A DNA stretch of 8,887 nucleotides from an uncultured Pseudomonas sp. (lineage in GTDB: Bacteria > Pseudomonadota > Gammaproteobacteria > Pseudomonadales > Pseudomonadaceae): NCBI GenBank assembly GCA_943912755.1, contig CALTWF010000149.1, positions 1-8,887 on the forward strand. The letters are read 5' to 3'. Position 1 is the first letter of the stretch; every line of letters starts with the position of its first letter. A program made the position numbers and the translations under genes. Shown here piece after piece: positions 1 through 5,674 of this stretch. The notes beneath the pieces were generated by a model that was not told the DNA's origin, did not search any database, and saw only the letters and a program-made list of their open reading frames with translations.

Positions 1-689
1 CCCAGACCGCGTTCAGCCAGTCGACCCGCTGGGACACCGTGGATGACGACCGTGAGAACGGCTGCATCCGCAGCGTCGAGCACGCCTACTCGCAAGAAGG
101 CGGCCTGGCCGTGCTGTACGGCAACATCGCCCTGGACGGCTGCGTGGTGAAGACCGCCGGCGTCGATGAGTCGATTCACGTGTTCGAAGGCAACGCGAAG
201 ATCTTCGAGAGCCAGGACAGCGCCGTGCGCGGCATCCTCGCCGACGAAGTGAAGGAAGGCGACATCGTCATCATCCGTTACGAAGGCCCGAAAGGCGGCC
301 CGGGCATGCAGGAAATGCTGTACCCGACCTCCTACCTGAAGTCCAAGGGCCTGGGCAAAGCCTGCGCCCTGCTGACCGACGGTCGTTTCTCGGGTGGTAC
401 CTCGGGCCTGTCCATCGGCCACGCCTCGCCGGAAGCCGCTGCTGGCGGCGCCATCGGCCTGGTGCAGGACGGCGACAAGGTGCTGATCGACATCCCGAAC
501 CGTTCGATCAACCTGCTGGTCAGCGACGAAGAACTGGCGGCACGCCGCATCGTCCAGGACCAGAAGGGCTGGAAGCCGGTGGAACAGCGTCCGCGCAAAG
601 TGACCACCGCCCTGAAAGCCTACGCCCTGCTGGCCACCAGTGCCGACAAGGGTGCGGTGCGCAACAAGGCCCTGCTCGACGGGCTGTGA
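1..689 (+). CDS. ilvD: Dihydroxy-acid dehydratase, C-terminal part (5' end outside window)
   Basis: Dihydroxy-acid dehydratase is a cytoplasmic iron-sulfur enzyme. It converts 2,3-dihydroxy-3-methylbutanoate (or -pentanoate) to the 2-keto acid in valine, isoleucine and leucine synthesis. The reading frame is open from the first full codon at base 3 and ends at TGA 687-689, giving about 228 residues, or roughly the last third of a protein usually near 610 residues. Diagnostic stretches are GPKGGPGMQEM and the IlvD/Edd family signature ALLTDGRFSGGTS, followed by the SIGHASPEAAAGG segment. The methionine-like start at base 39 is internal, because the homologous sequence TAFSQSTRWDT continues upstream of it. 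The sequence reads like a Pseudomonas housekeeping IlvD, so this gene marks the chromosomal side of the junction. I see no sign of damage in the visible part. Confidence 0.96.
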   Translation, partial: QTAFSQSTRWDTVDDDRENGCIRSVEHAYSQEGGLAVLYGNIALDGCVVKTAGVDESIHVFEGNAKIFESQDSAVRGILADEVKEGDIVIIRYEGPKGGPGMQEMLYPTSYLKSKGLGKACALLTDGRFSGGTSGLSIGHASPEAAAGGAIGLVQDGDKVLIDIPNRSINLLVSDEELAARRIVQDQKGWKPVEQRPRKVTTALKAYALLATSADKGAVRNKALLDGL

Positions 690-706
690 GTTGTAGTCAG
701 GAATGA

Positions 707-738
707 AAAAAACCGGCGCCCTTGGGTGCCGGTTTTTT
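707..738 (+). terminator. Intrinsic terminator of ilvD, probably bidirectional
   Basis: An 8-bp GC-rich stem pairs 713-720 with 725-732, with one G-U pair and a CTTG tetraloop. It is extended by A-T pairs between the A-run 707-712 and the T-run 733-738. It lies 17 bases after the ilvD stop codon. The A-run on the left makes it look functional on the minus strand as well. The form is typical of native Pseudomonas terminators, so the chromosome probably continues to about base 738. Confidence 0.93.
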
Positions 739-740
739 AT
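733..740 (+). other. Candidate left attachment site (attL) of the integrated element
   Basis: TTTTTTAT spans the T-tract of the ilvD terminator and the first two bases after it. It differs by one base from TTTTTCAT, which I recall as the 8-bp target of Tn4371-family ICEs. It lies about 175 bp before int and in the same orientation. Inserting here would leave ilvD and its terminator intact. The matching right-end copy is outside the window, so the assignment is inferred from integrase type and position. An exact ATGAAAAA (the reverse complement of TTTTTCAT) at 703-710 is the alternative. Confidence 0.45.
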
Positions 741-915
741 TTCAGCATGACTCCAGCACCGAACTTCGCTGGACTACGCCACAGCCCCTTGTGGCAGGTT
801 TATCAAGAACTTACGTGAGTTCATCCTATGCCGGTGCTTTCCGAAACTTGACCCGGCTTCCGTCCGCTTGGCTCCCAAGAGGCTCCTGGAAACGGGTCTT
901 CCAAAGGAGTCAGCT
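741..915. other. Non-coding end of the element between attL and int
   Basis: This stretch holds no supported gene. It has two short perfect inverted repeats: 753-757 with 768-772 (CCAGC/GCTGG) and 778-783 with 790-795 (GCCACA/TGTGGC, 6-nt loop). In tyrosine-recombinase elements this position usually carries arm-type integrase sites and the int promoter. I see no convincing -35/-10 pair. The int ribosome binding site, AAGGAG at 904-909, closes the region. Confidence 0.4.
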
Positions 916-2115
916 ATGGCCAAGATCAAACTCACCAAGTCCGCAGTCGATGCGGCACAACCCCAGGCGCAGCCCATTGAGCTGCGCGACACCCTCGTTC
1001 CCGGCTTCCTGTGCAAGATTACACCAGCCGGTCGCAAGGTCTTCATGCTCCAGTATCGGACGAACGCCGGTGAGCGCCGCAAGCCCGCGCTGGGCCAGTA
1101 CGGCGAACTGACCGTCGAGCAGGCTCGCTCGCTGGCGCAGGAATGGCTGGCTCAGGTACGCCGGGGCGGCGATCCGGCAGCGGACAAGGCCGAAGCGCGC
1201 AAGGCGCCGACGGTCAAGGAGCTGTGCGTGAAGTTCATGGAGGACTACTCCAAACAGCGCAACAAGCCCAGCACGCAGAAAGGCTACCAGAGCGTCATCG
1301 ACCGCAACATCATCCCGATGATCGGCCGACTGAAAGTCCGTGACGTGAAGCGCCCGGACATCGCCGGGATGATGAAGAAGATGGCCCACAAGCCAGCCGA
1401 CGCGAACCGCACGTTCGGCGTCATGCGCCGGATGTTCAACCTGGCCGAAGTGTGGGGCTACCGTTCCGACGGCACGAACCCATGCCGCCATGTCCCGATG
1501 TATCCCAACGGCAAAGCCACTCACCTCATCAGCGACGAGGACATGGGGCGAATCTTCCGCCAACTCGACAAGCTGGAGGCGGAGGGACTGGAGAACTACG
1601 TCATTCCCCTGGCGATCCGCTTGCAGTTCGAGTTCGCCGGCCGCCGCTCCGAAATCGTCGGCCTGCAATGGGATTGGGTCGATCTGGAGAACCGGCGGGT
1701 GGTCTGGCCTGACAGTAAGACCGGCGGCATGTCGAAGCCCTTGAGCGAGGAAGCCCACCGGCTGCTTTCGACAGCACCGCGACAGGAAGGCTGCTCCCAC
1801 GTCCTGCCGTCACCGAGCCATCCAGGGCAGCACCTGACCACGGGCGAGTATTACAACGGCTGGAGCCGCGTCCTCAAGGCGGCGGGTGCGACGCATGTGG
1901 GGACGCATGGCATTCGCCACCGCTCGGCCACCGACATCGCCAACTCCGGTATCCCGGTCAAGGTCGGCATGGCGCTCACCGCGCACAAGACCGTGGCGAT
2001 GTTCATGCGCTACGTCCACACCGAGGATGACCCGGTGCGCCAGGCGGCCGAACTGGTGGCGAACCGGCGCAAGACCATCACCGGGGCGCGACGTGCCGAG
2101 GAGGCAGCGGCATGA
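916..2115 (+). CDS. int: Tyrosine recombinase (site-specific integrase), Tn4371-like
   Basis: This is a 399-residue integrase that would catalyse attL/attR recombination of the element through a covalent 3'-phosphotyrosine intermediate. Residues 1-90 resemble the DUF4102 arm-binding domain (LRDTLVPGFLCKITPAGRK). Residues 95-190 form the SAM-like core-binding domain, and 200-385 the catalytic domain. All catalytic residues are visible: R243 (AGRRSE), K268 (DSKTG), H331 and R334 (THGIRH), H357 (LTAHKT) and nucleophile Y366 (MRYVHTE). I chose ATG 916 because AAGGAG lies seven bases upstream and homologous integrases start MAKIKLTK. The frame stays open further upstream to a TTG at 868, but that start has no ribosome binding site. 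The stop overlaps the next start (ATGA), which implies translational coupling. The sequence looks intact. The closest family I can recall is Tn4371 ICE integrases. Confidence 0.95.
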   Translation: MAKIKLTKSAVDAAQPQAQPIELRDTLVPGFLCKITPAGRKVFMLQYRTNAGERRKPALGQYGELTVEQARSLAQEWLAQVRRGGDPAADKAEARKAPTVKELCVKFMEDYSKQRNKPSTQKGYQSVIDRNIIPMIGRLKVRDVKRPDIAGMMKKMAHKPADANRTFGVMRRMFNLAEVWGYRSDGTNPCRHVPMYPNGKATHLISDEDMGRIFRQLDKLEAEGLENYVIPLAIRLQFEFAGRRSEIVGLQWDWVDLENRRVVWPDSKTGGMSKPLSEEAHRLLSTAPRQEGCSHVLPSPSHPGQHLTTGEYYNGWSRVLKAAGATHVGTHGIRHRSATDIANSGIPVKVGMALTAHKTVAMFMRYVHTEDDPVRQAAELVANRRKTITGARRAEEAAA

Positions 2116-3266
2116 GCAAGAAGACGCTTCCGGCGGCGGGGAAAAGCCCCGCCGCCTTGCCGGCCGGCTATGCCGGCATCCACGGCGGTATCGTCGAATT
2201 GCTCGACGCTGCACGCCAGGCGGCGGCCCGCAGTGTCAATGCGCTGATGACGGCCAGCTACTGGGAAATCGGCCGCCGCATCGTGGAGGCCGAGCAACAG
2301 GGCAAGCGGCGCGCGGGCTACGGCGAGCGGTTGATTGCCCGGCTGTCCGCCGACCTGACCACGCGCTTCGGGCGTGGGTTCAGCGCGGACAATCTGGAGA
2401 ACATGCGCCGGTTCTTCCTCGCGTACCCCTGGTCTGCAATTTCCGAGACACTGTCTCGGAAATCTGGCAACGAGCTGGCTGCGGCGAAATCCGAGGCAGT
2501 GTCTCGGAAATTAGCCCTCTCCGAACTGGCGCAGGTGTTCACGCTGCCGTGGTCGGCCTACGTCCGGCTGCTGTCGGTCAAGGACGATCACGCCCGCCGC
2601 TTCTACGAAGCCGAGGCCCTGCGCGGCGGGTGGAGCGTGCGCCAGCTCGACCGGCAGATCGGCAGCCAGTTCTACGAGCGCACCGCGCTGTCCAAGGACA
2701 AGGCGGCGATGCTGGCCAAGGGCGCGGTGCCCAAGCCAGCGGATGCGGTCACGCCCGACGACGCGATCAAAGACCCCTATGTGCTGGAGTTTCTGGACCT
2801 CAAGGACGAGTATTCGGAATCCGATCTTGAACAAGCCTTGATCCGGCGGCTGGAGGATTTTCTGCTGGAGCTGGGCGAAGGGTTCACCTTCGTGGGGCGG
2901 CAGCGCCGGCTGCGCATCGACCAGACCTGGTATCGGGTGGACCTGCTGTTCTTCCATCGCAAGCTGCGCTGCCTGGTCATCATCGACTTGAAGCTGGGCA
3001 GCCTGACCCACGCGGACGTGGGCCAGATGCACATGTACTGCAACTATGCCAAGGAGCACTGGGCGTACCCCGACGAGAATCCGCCCGTGGGCCTGATCCT
3101 CTGCGCCGACAAGGGCCACGCGCTGGCGCGGTACGCCCTGGAGGGGTTGCCCACCAAGGTCATGGCGGCCAACTACCGAACCGTGCTGCCGAATGCCGAG
3201 TTGCTGCAACAAGAGCTTGAGCGCACGCGGCTCATACTGGAGCTTCGCGGCACGACTCGTCCTTGA
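2112..3266 (+). CDS. DUF1016 / YhcG-type PD-(D/E)XK nuclease
   Basis: This 384-residue protein has the two-part DUF1016 architecture. The N-terminal domain is at about 25-190, with MTASYWEIGRRIVEAEQ, FSADNLENMRRFF and the strongly conserved LPWSAYVRLLSV and RGGWSVRQLDRQI segments. The C-terminal PD-(D/E)XK nuclease fold is at about 222-375, with candidate catalytic residues E248, D277 (YRVDLLFF), D292 and K294 (IIDLKLG) and Q305. The biological role of the family is not settled. Members sit in mobile elements and near restriction systems, and a role in DNA processing or defence is inference. The ATG lies in the int stop (ATGA), so expression should be coupled to int. A variable insert at 109-136 between the conserved N-terminal blocks carries two palindromic DNA repeats. 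The gene ends 12 bases from the convergent regulator gene. The reading frame is intact. Confidence 0.9.
   Translation: MSKKTLPAAGKSPAALPAGYAGIHGGIVELLDAARQAAARSVNALMTASYWEIGRRIVEAEQQGKRRAGYGERLIARLSADLTTRFGRGFSADNLENMRRFFLAYPWSAISETLSRKSGNELAAAKSEAVSRKLALSELAQVFTLPWSAYVRLLSVKDDHARRFYEAEALRGGWSVRQLDRQIGSQFYERTALSKDKAAMLAKGAVPKPADAVTPDDAIKDPYVLEFLDLKDEYSESDLEQALIRRLEDFLLELGEGFTFVGRQRRLRIDQTWYRVDLLFFHRKLRCLVIIDLKLGSLTHADVGQMHMYCNYAKEHWAYPDENPPVGLILCADKGHALARYALEGLPTKVMAANYRTVLPNAELLQQELERTRLILELRGTTRP
2439..2511 (+). repeat. Two in-frame palindromic repeats inside the nuclease gene
   Basis: Copy 1 (2439-2463) is a perfect inverted repeat with 12-bp arms, ATTTCCGAGACA and its complement, around one central base. 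Copy 2 (2487-2511) matches it at 21 of 25 positions and keeps 9-bp arms with one mismatch. The copies are offset by 48 bp, exactly 16 codons, and encode ISETLSRKS (residues 110-118) and KSEAVSRKL (126-134). This is an insert-like stretch between conserved blocks of the N-terminal domain. Confidence 0.85.
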
Positions 3267-3278
3267 GCGTGAGCGTTC

Positions 3279-3977
3279 TTACAGACGGATACCGCCGGAC
3301 TTCGGCGTTGCGAATTGCTCAGGTTCTTCGCCGAGCGGGAAGCCGACTACGTACAGCACCGTGACGGGCATCGGCTTGGTGCCCGCTGCATCTGAGCCCC
3401 ACGTCACCTGCACCTTGCGCGTGGCGTAGCGCAGCGAGACCCCAAGCGCTTTGAGTGCGTCGATGTGGGACTGCATTTCGTCGTACACATCGAACTTCTG
3501 CGTTTCGCTGTAGGCATCGGCGCAATCCCGGTAGTCCCGGAGGTAGTCCACCAGCATGGCGAATGTTTCGTCTGCCTCGCGGGTCAGCTCGAAAGCCGGT
3601 TCCGACAAGTCCATCGAGCAGGTTTCCGCCAGCTTGGCCAACTGCTTGCCCGTGGTCAGCGGAATTGCTGTCAGGGTGACGTGCTCCCGGTCGAACTTTT
3701 CCTTTGCCGCCTTGGCTTCTTCCTCGGACGGAATGGCGAACGGCTTGTTGAGCGCGTCTATGTCTTCGAAATCGAAGGCTCGGGCAAGAGCACGGCGGGT
3801 ATCGAGGCTCGCGGACAAACCTTGTTCGACTCGCTGGATCGTTCGCACGTTGAGGCCGGAAATCGCGGACAACTGCTCCTGCGACCACTGGCGCATTTCG
3901 CGGAACAGCTTGATGAAAGCGGCCAGTTCAGCGGGCGTCAGCAGGCGGGGTTGTTGGGCATGTTCTGTAGCGTTCAT
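3279..3977 (-). CDS. Xre-family HTH transcriptional regulator
   Basis: This 232-residue protein has an N-terminal Cro/C1-type helix-turn-helix at about residues 15-75 (FREMRQWSQEQLSAISGLNVRTIQRVEQG). A C-terminal region of about 150 residues follows that I do not recognise. It has no membrane segment or catalytic motif and probably senses a ligand or mediates oligomerisation. I chose ATG 3977 because GGAG stands seven bases upstream; in-frame starts at 3989 and 4040 lack a comparable site. The gene converges on the nuclease gene and is divergent from radC. The upstream region contains 11-bp-phased CGACAG motifs that are plausible operators, so autoregulation and control of the rightward module are likely but inferred. 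It occupies the position of the regulator gene I recall near int in Tn4371-type elements. Confidence 0.88.
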   Translation of the reverse strand: MNATEHAQQPRLLTPAELAAFIKLFREMRQWSQEQLSAISGLNVRTIQRVEQGLSASLDTRRALARAFDFEDIDALNKPFAIPSEEEAKAAKEKFDREHVTLTAIPLTTGKQLAKLAETCSMDLSEPAFELTREADETFAMLVDYLRDYRDCADAYSETQKFDVYDEMQSHIDALKALGVSLRYATRKVQVTWGSDAAGTKPMPVTVLYVVGFPLGEEPEQFATPKSGGIRL

Positions 3978-4034
3978 GGGTGGCTCCATCGTTTTCAGCA
4001 GACGTGACGAAGTATGGGGAGCCAGGGACAAGGA

Positions 4035-4067
4035 CAACACGACAGCAACACGACAGTCGGCCGACAG
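4035..4067. promoter_or_regulatory. Candidate operator: three CGACAG motifs phased by 11 bp
   Basis: CAACACGACAG occurs twice in perfect tandem (4035-4045 and 4046-4056), and a third CGACAG is at 4062-4067. The CGACAG cores start at 4040, 4051 and 4062, one helical turn apart. The third overlaps the palindrome GTCGGCCGAC at 4056-4065. This stretch lies between the divergent xre and radC units and is likely the binding site of the Xre protein. That assignment is inferred from position and phasing. Confidence 0.5.
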
Positions 4068-4078
4068 ACAACTATAAA
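4050..4078 (+). promoter_or_regulatory. Possible rightward promoter for the radC-parB module
   Basis: TATAAA at 4073-4078 is the best -10-like hexamer in this GC-rich region. It lies 17 bp after ACGACA (4050-4055), which matches the -35 consensus at four of six positions. The phased CGACAG motifs overlap its -35 and spacer, an arrangement that would suit repression. Transcription from here would give radC a leader of about 360 nt. On the opposite strand, TTGTCC (4037-4032) and CATACT (4016-4011) form a weaker candidate for xre, with only a 15-bp spacer. Confidence 0.4.
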
Positions 4079-4443
4079 TGCCGCATGGGGTTCACTCCAC
4101 AAGGATATTCAGGGGATGAATCCGTGCGTCCCGGCGTACCGCCGTCGGGCTCGCGGGCTGCGCCCCGCGCTTCGTGCCGAATCGCGGCCATCCGGCTTTG
4201 ATCCCTGACGCCTTCGGCCCTTGAGGGCCTGCGCGCTCCGCTTGCCGAAAGCCGGGTGTGTGCAGTGGGCGGGGGTGGGCGGTCTTGCTGTTCCCTTCAC
4301 CGTATCACGGCGTTCTCGCCGTCAAGGGCTGCGCGTGCTTTGCACGCTGGCGGACGTGGCCGTCTTCGACCCTGTGACAGCTTGCGCTGCGCCGTGCTGG
4401 CGCCGGTTCCGGGCAATTCCGCCCGAGCAACCGGAGCACGATC
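4079..4443 (+). promoter_or_regulatory. Long structured leader of the radC-like gene, module copy A
   Basis: This 365-base stretch has no supported gene but clear structure. A GC-rich block at 4211-4245 contains hairpin 4216-4220/4225-4229. Block 4278-4329 is identical to 5056-5107 and folds as ACGGCG 4307-4312 with 4317-4322 (loop TTCT), closed further out by CCCTT 4293-4297 with 4324-4328. Hairpin 4333-4338/4342-4347 (loop TTT) follows. Block 4380-4436 is 55/57 identical to 5159-5215 and forms a two-part stem: 4403-4408/4429-4434 outside, 4410-4414/4421-4425 inside. The outer arm takes in the first two bases of the GGAG ribosome site (4433-4436). The repeats and a covarying pair make a conserved RNA likely. 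A 'radC' RNA motif upstream of such genes has been reported, but identity with it is untested. Confidence 0.65.
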
Positions 4444-4950
4444 ATGTCGCAACTCTCTATCGCTTTCGATTCCTCGCTGCTGGTGCGTGACGACCAGGGG
4501 CGCTACATGCAGGCCACCGCTGACCAGATTCTGGAGGCGGCCCGCCAGGTCATCGACCAGAAGATCCCGCGCGGTGCGCTGTTCACGTCGCCGGAGCTGG
4601 TCAAGGACTACCTGCGCACCAAGCTGGCCGGCTTCGAGCATGAAGTCTTCGCGGCGCTGTTCCTCGACACCAAGCATCGGCTGATCGAGTACATCGAGCT
4701 GTTTCGCGGCACCATCGACAGTGCGTCGGTGTACCCGCGCGAAGTTGTTAAGGCGGCGCTGCGGGTCAATGCGGCGGCGGCGGTCTTCTCGCACAACCAC
4801 CCCAGCGGTAACCCCGAGCCGAGCCATGCCGACAAGGTACTGACCCAGCGGCTCAGGGAGGCGCTGGCCATCGTGGAGATTCGCACGCTGGATCACATCG
4901 TCGTCGGCAGCGAGGGCACGGTGTCCTTCGCCGAACAGGGTCTGCTGTGA
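4444..4950 (+). CDS. RadC-like JAB/MPN-domain protein
   Basis: This 168-residue protein consists almost entirely of the RadC (DUF2466) JAB domain. The metal-binding JAMM motif is complete: E67 in EHEVFAALFLDTKHRL, H117 and H119 in SHNHPSGNPEP, and D130, with SxxD-type spacing. It lacks the N-terminal helix-hairpin-helix region of chromosomal RadC (about 220 residues), as is usual for copies on mobile elements and prophages. The molecular function of the family is unresolved. The old DNA-repair assignment is not supported by a known reaction, and a metallo-hydrolase activity is only implied by the fold. ATG 4444 follows GGAG (4433-4436) by seven bases. A strong terminator follows directly, so the gene may be expressed as its own unit under the repeated RNA leader. 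Confidence 0.93.
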   Translation: MSQLSIAFDSSLLVRDDQGRYMQATADQILEAARQVIDQKIPRGALFTSPELVKDYLRTKLAGFEHEVFAALFLDTKHRLIEYIELFRGTIDSASVYPREVVKAALRVNAAAAVFSHNHPSGNPEPSHADKVLTQRLREALAIVEIRTLDHIVVGSEGTVSFAEQGLL

Positions 4951-4953
4951 TCG

Positions 4954-4973
4954 AGGGGCTTCGGCCCCTTTTT
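4954..4973 (+). terminator. Intrinsic terminator after the radC-like gene
   Basis: The stem AGGGGC (4954-4959) pairs with GCCCCT (4964-4969) around the very stable TTCG tetraloop, with five T residues at 4969-4973. It starts three bases after the stop codon. The repeated leader module for the next gene begins at once after it. Confidence 0.93.
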
Positions 4974-5224
4974 GCTGCGCCTTGTGACGAACCCTCCGGC
5001 CCTTGCGGGCCTGCGCGCTGCGCTTGCCTGTCCGTGCCTTCGTTGGAGGTGGGAAGGCGGTCTTGCTGTTCCCTTCACCGTATCACGGCGTTCTCGCCGT
5101 CAAGGGCGGCGCGCGCCATGCGCGCTTGCGTCCTGGCGGCCGTCTGCGACCCCTGACTGCTTGCGCTGCGCCGTGCTGGCGACGGTTCCGGGCAATTCCG
5201 CCCGAGTAACCGGAGATCGTCATC
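4974..5224 (+). promoter_or_regulatory. Structured leader of the 131-aa gene, module copy B
   Basis: This stretch holds no gene. It is the second copy of the leader seen before the radC-like gene. GC-rich block 4991-5027 has hairpin 4998-5002/5007-5011. Block 5056-5107 is identical over 52 bp to 4278-4329. Hairpin 5111-5116/5120-5125 occupies the place of 4333-4347 but has C-G (5114/5122) where the other copy has T-A (4336/4344), so pairing is kept while both bases change. Block 5159-5215 holds stems 5183-5187/5208-5212 and 5189-5193/5200-5204, and the outer stem takes in the first G of the GGAG site (5212-5215). A 5' segment (4974-5027) is repeated again at 5675-5727. I see no clear promoter inside. 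Confidence 0.65.
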
Positions 5225-5620
5225 ATGAACGACAAATCGCATGTTTCCATGGAACGCCGCGTCTGCCTGGTCTGCGGCACCGCTTACGACACCGGCAGCA
5301 TCCTGCTCGACAAGCGCTTGCGCGCGAGCATGGAGCGCTACACGACGACAGGCTGGGACCTGTGCGCCGAACACCAGAAGCTGTCCGATGACGGCTTTGT
5401 CGCCCTGGTCGAATGCGATCCCGAGCGCAGCGGTTCGCCGGCGGGCGGCGGTTGCGTGAAGCCGGAGCAGGCTTACCGGACGGGCCGGCTGGCGCACCTG
5501 AAGCGCAAGGTGTTCACCGAGCTGTTCAACGTGCCGATCACGGCTGAGCAGCCGTGCGTATTCGTCGAACCCGGCGTGATCGAACAGTTGCAGGCGATGG
5601 TGTCGCCGGCGGCGAGCTGA
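5225..5620 (+). CDS. Conserved hypothetical protein with CxxC...CxxH zinc-like motif
   Basis: I recognise this 131-residue protein only as a type of hypothetical protein that recurs on proteobacterial ICEs; I know no function for it. The N-terminal half has C14-x2-C17 (CLVCG) and C47-x2-H50 (LCAEH), which would form a small zinc-binding site of treble-clef or zinc-ribbon kind. A YDTGSILLDKRLRASMERY segment lies between the pairs. The C-terminal half (HLKRKVFTELFNVPI, FVEPGVIEQLQAM) looks globular, and there is no signal peptide or membrane span. ATG 5225 follows GGAG (5212-5215) by nine bases. The gene lies between two intrinsic terminators and has the same leader module as the radC-like gene, so the two are probably co-regulated. 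Being near radC and parB hints at element maintenance, which is inference. Confidence 0.85.
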   Translation: MNDKSHVSMERRVCLVCGTAYDTGSILLDKRLRASMERYTTTGWDLCAEHQKLSDDGFVALVECDPERSGSPAGGGCVKPEQAYRTGRLAHLKRKVFTELFNVPITAEQPCVFVEPGVIEQLQAMVSPAAS

Positions 5621-5637
5621 TCGCACGGCCAACATCC

Positions 5638-5672
5638 GGTGCGTCGCGCTGCTGGGCGGCGCACCTTTTTTT
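5638..5672 (+). terminator. Intrinsic terminator after the 131-aa gene
   Basis: The stem 5638-5646 pairs with 5657-5665 over nine base pairs including one G-U pair, with a 10-nt loop, followed by seven T residues (5666-5672). It lies 17 bases after the stop codon. Confidence 0.9.
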
Positions 5673-5674
5673 CT

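Noticed and set aside
703..710. ATGAAAAA as the attachment site
   Set aside because: It is an exact reverse complement of TTTTTCAT, but it lies before the ilvD terminator, which looks native. The 733-740 site fits orientation and boundary better. It is kept as an alternative, not as a feature.
868..915. Longer integrase start at TTG 868
   Set aside because: It has no ribosome binding site. ATG 916 has AAGGAG at good spacing and fits the family N-terminus.
910..1800. 296-aa open frame on the minus strand opposite int
   Set aside because: It is a shadow of the integrase gene. The plus strand carries the complete catalytic set, and the antisense protein shows no family feature.
4116..4208. 30-codon open frame (MNPCVPAYRRR...) in the radC leader, with AAGGA upstream
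   Set aside because: It could be a leader peptide, but the peptide is arginine-rich as expected from random GC-rich sequence and the GGA spacing is long. It is worth checking only if relatives conserve the frame.
4278..5107. Repeated blocks as a CRISPR array or insertion-sequence ends
   Set aside because: There are only two copies about 780 bp apart, flanking a normal gene. There is no regular spacer structure, transposase or target duplication.
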